Of a stretch of DNA of 7,426 nucleotides, positions 5,026-7,426 are shown piece by piece. Positions within the stretch are counted from its first letter, which is position 1. Every line of letters starts with the position of its first letter. The notes under the pieces were generated by a model that searched no databases, was not told where the DNA came from, and worked only from the letters and a program-made list of their open reading frames with translations. Origin of the DNA: Gammaproteobacteria bacterium (GTDB lineage Bacteria; Pseudomonadota; Gammaproteobacteria; J044); the NCBI GenBank assembly GCA_003696465.1, contig RFHG01000355.1, positions 1-7,426 of the forward strand. Direction: 5' to 3'. The position numbers were made by a program, and so were the translations under genes.

Positions 5026-6432
5026 ATGGCCAACCCGATGCAGTTCCTCGAGATCCCGCGCATGGACCCGGCAAAAAAGCCGGCCCAGGAGCGCGTCATC
5101 GAGTTCCGCGAGATCTACGGCAGCTTCGACCCCGAACAGGCCTCGGCCCAGGCCGGCCGCTGCCTCGCCTGCGGAAACCCCTATTGCGAGTGGAAGTGTC
5201 CGGTCCACAACTACATTCCCAACTGGCTCAAGCTGGTGGCCGAGGGCAACCTGTTCGAGGCCGCCGAACTCTCGCACAAGACCAATTCCCTGCCCGAGAT
5301 CTGCGGTCGCGTGTGCCCGCAGGATCGCCTCTGCGAGGGTGCCTGTACGCTCAATGACGGCTTTGGCGCCGTCACCATCGGCGCCATCGAGCGCTGGATC
5401 ACCGACACTGCCGTGGCCCAGGGCTGGAAACCGGATCTGTCCCATGTACAGGACACCGGCAAGCGGGTGGCCATTGTCGGTGCCGGGCCGGCCGGCCTCG
5501 GCTGCGCCGACATCCTGGCGCGCAACGGTGTGCGTCCGGTGGTGTTCGACCGCTACGAGGAGATCGGCGGCCTGCTCACCTTCGGCATCCCGCCATTCAA
5601 GCTGGAAAAGGAGATCGTCCAGCGCCGCCGCCGCATGATGGAGGAGATGGGCGTGGAGTTCCGCCTGTCGACCGAAATCGGTCGCGACATCCCCTTCCAG
5701 CAACTGCTCGACGAATACGATGCCGTGTTCCTCGGCATGGGCACCTACACCTACATGAAGGGCGGCTTTCCCGGCGAGAACCTGCCAGGGGTATACGAGG
5801 CCCTGCCCTACCTCGTGTCCAACGTCCGCCGCCTGATGGGGCTGGCCGCCGAGGACGAGGAAACCATCGACATGCAGGGCCAGCGCGTGGTGGTGCTGGG
5901 GGGCGGGGATACCGCCATGGACTGCAATCGCACCGCCATTCGCCAGGGCGCGGCCTCCGTCACCTGCGCCTACCGGCGTGACGAGGCCAACATGCCCGGC
6001 TCCCGCCGCGAGGTGGAAAACGCCAAGGAAGAGGGCGTGCGCTTCCTGTGGAACCGCCAGCCGGTGGAAATCGTCGGTACCGATCGGGTCGAGGGGGTCA
6101 AGGTCGTCACCACCCGCCTGGGCGAGCCGGACGAGCGTGGTCGCCGCCGGCCCGAGCCGGTGCCGGGATCGGAAGAGGTCATCCCGGCCGACCGCGTCAT
6201 CATCGCCTTCGGCTTCCGCCCCAGCCCGGCCCCCTGGTTTGCCGACTTCGGTATCGAGCTGGACGAGGCCGGTCGTGTGCGGGCCAGCGAGTCGGCCGAA
6301 TACAAGTACCAGACCAGCAACCCCAAGGTCTTTGCCGGCGGCGACATGGTACGCGGCTCCGACCTGGTGGTGACCGCGGTGTACGAGGGCCGCAATGCCG
6401 CCGAGGGCATCCTCGACTACCTCTGCGTCTGA
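5026..6432 (+). CDS. gltD: Glutamate synthase [NADPH] small (beta) subunit
   Basis: GltD passes electrons from NADPH through FAD and iron-sulfur clusters to the large subunit GltB, which makes glutamate from glutamine and 2-oxoglutarate. The protein has 468 residues, close to the usual 470-480. The N-terminal Fe-S domain has CLACGNPYC with C46, C49, C54 and C58, and EICGRVCPQDRLCEGAC with C92, C96, C102 and C106. The FAD-binding motif GAGPAG lies at 151-156, and the NADPH-binding GGGDTAMDC at 291-299 is followed by TCAYRRDEANMPGSRREVENA. A second FAD motif, AGGDMVRGSDLVVTAVYEGRNAA, lies near the C-terminus. All look intact. ATG at 5026 has AGGTGA (5018-5023) upstream. No gltB lies upstream; its place is taken by rpsU-yqeY. 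Stand-alone GltD-like oxidoreductases exist, but the match to true GltD is good throughout. hemE follows after 4 bp, probably in one transcript. Confidence 0.95.
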   Translation: MANPMQFLEIPRMDPAKKPAQERVIEFREIYGSFDPEQASAQAGRCLACGNPYCEWKCPVHNYIPNWLKLVAEGNLFEAAELSHKTNSLPEICGRVCPQDRLCEGACTLNDGFGAVTIGAIERWITDTAVAQGWKPDLSHVQDTGKRVAIVGAGPAGLGCADILARNGVRPVVFDRYEEIGGLLTFGIPPFKLEKEIVQRRRRMMEEMGVEFRLSTEIGRDIPFQQLLDEYDAVFLGMGTYTYMKGGFPGENLPGVYEALPYLVSNVRRLMGLAAEDEETIDMQGQRVVVLGGGDTAMDCNRTAIRQGAASVTCAYRRDEANMPGSRREVENAKEEGVRFLWNRQPVEIVGTDRVEGVKVVTTRLGEPDERGRRRPEPVPGSEEVIPADRVIIAFGFRPSPAPWFADFGIELDEAGRVRASESAEYKYQTSNPKVFAGGDMVRGSDLVVTAVYEGRNAAEGILDYLCV

Positions 6433-6436
6433 TTCC

Positions 6437-7426
6437 GTGAGCGCCCCCGAACTGAAGAACGACCGCTTCCTGCGCGCCCTGCTGCGCCAGCCGGTCGACC
6501 GCACCCCGATCTGGATCATGCGCCAGGCCGGCCGTTACCTGCCCGAATACCGCGCCACACGCGCCCAGGCCGGCAGCTTCATGAATCTGTGCCAGTCGCC
6601 CGAGCTGGCCTGCGAGGTGACCCTGCAGCCGCTGGAGCGCTTCGATCTGGATGCCGCCATCCTCTTTTCCGACATCCTCACCATCCCCGATGCCATGGGC
6701 CTGGGACTGTACTTCGCCGAGGGCGAGGGGCCCCGTTTCGAGCATCCGCTGCAGGACCGTGGCAGCATCATGAAGCTCGGCATCCCCGACCCCGAGGATG
6801 AGCTGCGCTACGTGCTGGATGCCGTGCGCCTGATCCGGCGCGAGCTCAATGGCCGGGTGCCGCTGATCGGCTTTTCCGGCAGTCCCTGGACCCTGGCCAC
6901 CTACATGGTGGAAGGCGGCAGCAGCAAGGAGTTCGCCCGCATCAAGGGGCTGCTCTACAACGAGCCGGAGACCCTGCACAAGCTGCTTGAGACCACTACC
7001 GGGGCCGTCATCGCCTACCTCAACGCCCAGGTGGAGGCAGGCGCCCAGGCGCTGATGATCTTCGACACCTGGGGCGGCGCGCTCACACCACGCGCCTACC
7101 GCGAATTCTCGCTTGCCTACATGCAGCAGATCGTCGAGGGCCTGACCCGCGAGCACGAGGGACGCAAGGTACCGGTCATCCTGTTCACCAAGGGTGGCGC
7201 CCAGTGGCTGGAATCGATGGCCGATACCGGCTGTGATGCACTGGGCCTGGACTGGACCATCGAACTGGGCGAGGCCCGCGCACGCGTCGGCGACCGCGTG
7301 GCCCTGCAGGGCAACCTGGATCCCAGCATCCTCTATGCCCGGCCCGAGCGCATTCGCGAGGAAGTGGCACGCACCCTGGAGAGCTATGGCCATGGTTCGG
7401 GCCATGTGTTCAACCTGGGCCACGGC
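6437..7426 (+). CDS. hemE: Uroporphyrinogen decarboxylase HemE (3' end outside window)
   Basis: HemE removes four acetate carboxyl groups from uroporphyrinogen III to give coproporphyrinogen III in cytoplasmic heme synthesis. The window holds 330 codons; the family is about 354, so only about 25 residues are missing. The N-terminus reads ELKNDRFLRALLRQPVDRTP, very like E. coli HemE. Active-site landmarks are RQAGRYLPEYR (residues 29-39), FSDIL with the catalytic aspartate at 79, GFSGSPWTLATYMVEGGSS in the middle, FDTWGG, and FNLGHG ending at the window edge with the conserved histidine at 329. The start is GTG at 6437, four bases after the gltD stop. It has no clear Shine-Dalgarno sequence, so translation probably depends on coupling to gltD. 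The next in-frame ATG lies inside the active-site motif and is not credible. The gltD-hemE order is common in gammaproteobacteria. Confidence 0.97.
   Translation, partial: MSAPELKNDRFLRALLRQPVDRTPIWIMRQAGRYLPEYRATRAQAGSFMNLCQSPELACEVTLQPLERFDLDAAILFSDILTIPDAMGLGLYFAEGEGPRFEHPLQDRGSIMKLGIPDPEDELRYVLDAVRLIRRELNGRVPLIGFSGSPWTLATYMVEGGSSKEFARIKGLLYNEPETLHKLLETTTGAVIAYLNAQVEAGAQALMIFDTWGGALTPRAYREFSLAYMQQIVEGLTREHEGRKVPVILFTKGGAQWLESMADTGCDALGLDWTIELGEARARVGDRVALQGNLDPSILYARPERIREEVARTLESYGHGSGHVFNLGHG

Noticed and set aside
4795..6519. 574-codon open frame on the minus strand opposite gltD
   Set aside because: It fully shadows a clear GltD gene, and its composition is that of the reverse complement of GC-rich codons; no family motif is visible.
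6200..7423. 407-codon open frame on the minus strand opposite gltD and hemE
   Set aside because: It overlaps two intact conserved enzymes on the other strand and shows no domain or credible start signal.

Overview
The window looks like chromosomal DNA from a GC-rich gammaproteobacterium. The evidence is the TsaD, bS21, YqeY, GltD and HemE proteins, which read like gammaproteobacterial versions, together with heavy G/C use at third codon positions and GTG starts with short intergenic gaps. The genus cannot be named from sequence alone; a Chromatiales-like sulfur oxidiser is only a guess. There are eight protein-coding genes. The first (tsaD, minus strand) and the last (hemE, plus strand) run off the window edges. 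No tRNA, rRNA, CRISPR array, insertion sequence or phage gene was seen.

Region 1 (1-708): the N-terminal 197 codons of tsaD on the minus strand, then a 117-bp divergent intergenic region with a perfect TATAAT -10 box for tsaD. Region 2 (709-4173): a tightly coupled four-gene operon in which every junction is an ATGA overlap. It encodes an MlaE-type lipid ABC permease, an MlaF-type ABC nucleotide-binding protein, an MlaD-type MCE protein with a long helical tail, and an outer-membrane-type lipoprotein with TPR-like helical repeats. The ABC protein keeps the overall fold pattern but has lost Walker A, Walker B, the LSGGQ signature and the H-loop histidine, so it looks like a pseudo-ATPase. This is the most interesting feature of the window. 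Region 3 (4174-4975): a good sigma70-type promoter, a structured rpsU leader, rpsU (ribosomal protein bS21) and yqeY. Region 4 (4976-7426): a small intergenic hairpin, then gltD (glutamate synthase small subunit) and hemE (uroporphyrinogen decarboxylase, 3' end missing).

In many gammaproteobacteria tsaD sits back-to-back with rpsU, and rpsU is followed by (yqeY)-dnaG-rpoD; separately, gltB-gltD-hemE is a common order. Here an MCE lipid-transport operon lies between tsaD and rpsU, dnaG does not follow yqeY, and gltD-hemE is present without gltB. The window therefore looks like a junction of two conserved neighbourhoods with a lipid-transport cassette placed in the first. Functionally, the four-gene operon would form an inner-membrane permease with its cytoplasmic partner, a periplasmic MCE ring or tunnel and an outer-membrane lipoprotein. 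The remaining genes are housekeeping (tRNA modification, translation, nitrogen assimilation, tetrapyrrole synthesis).
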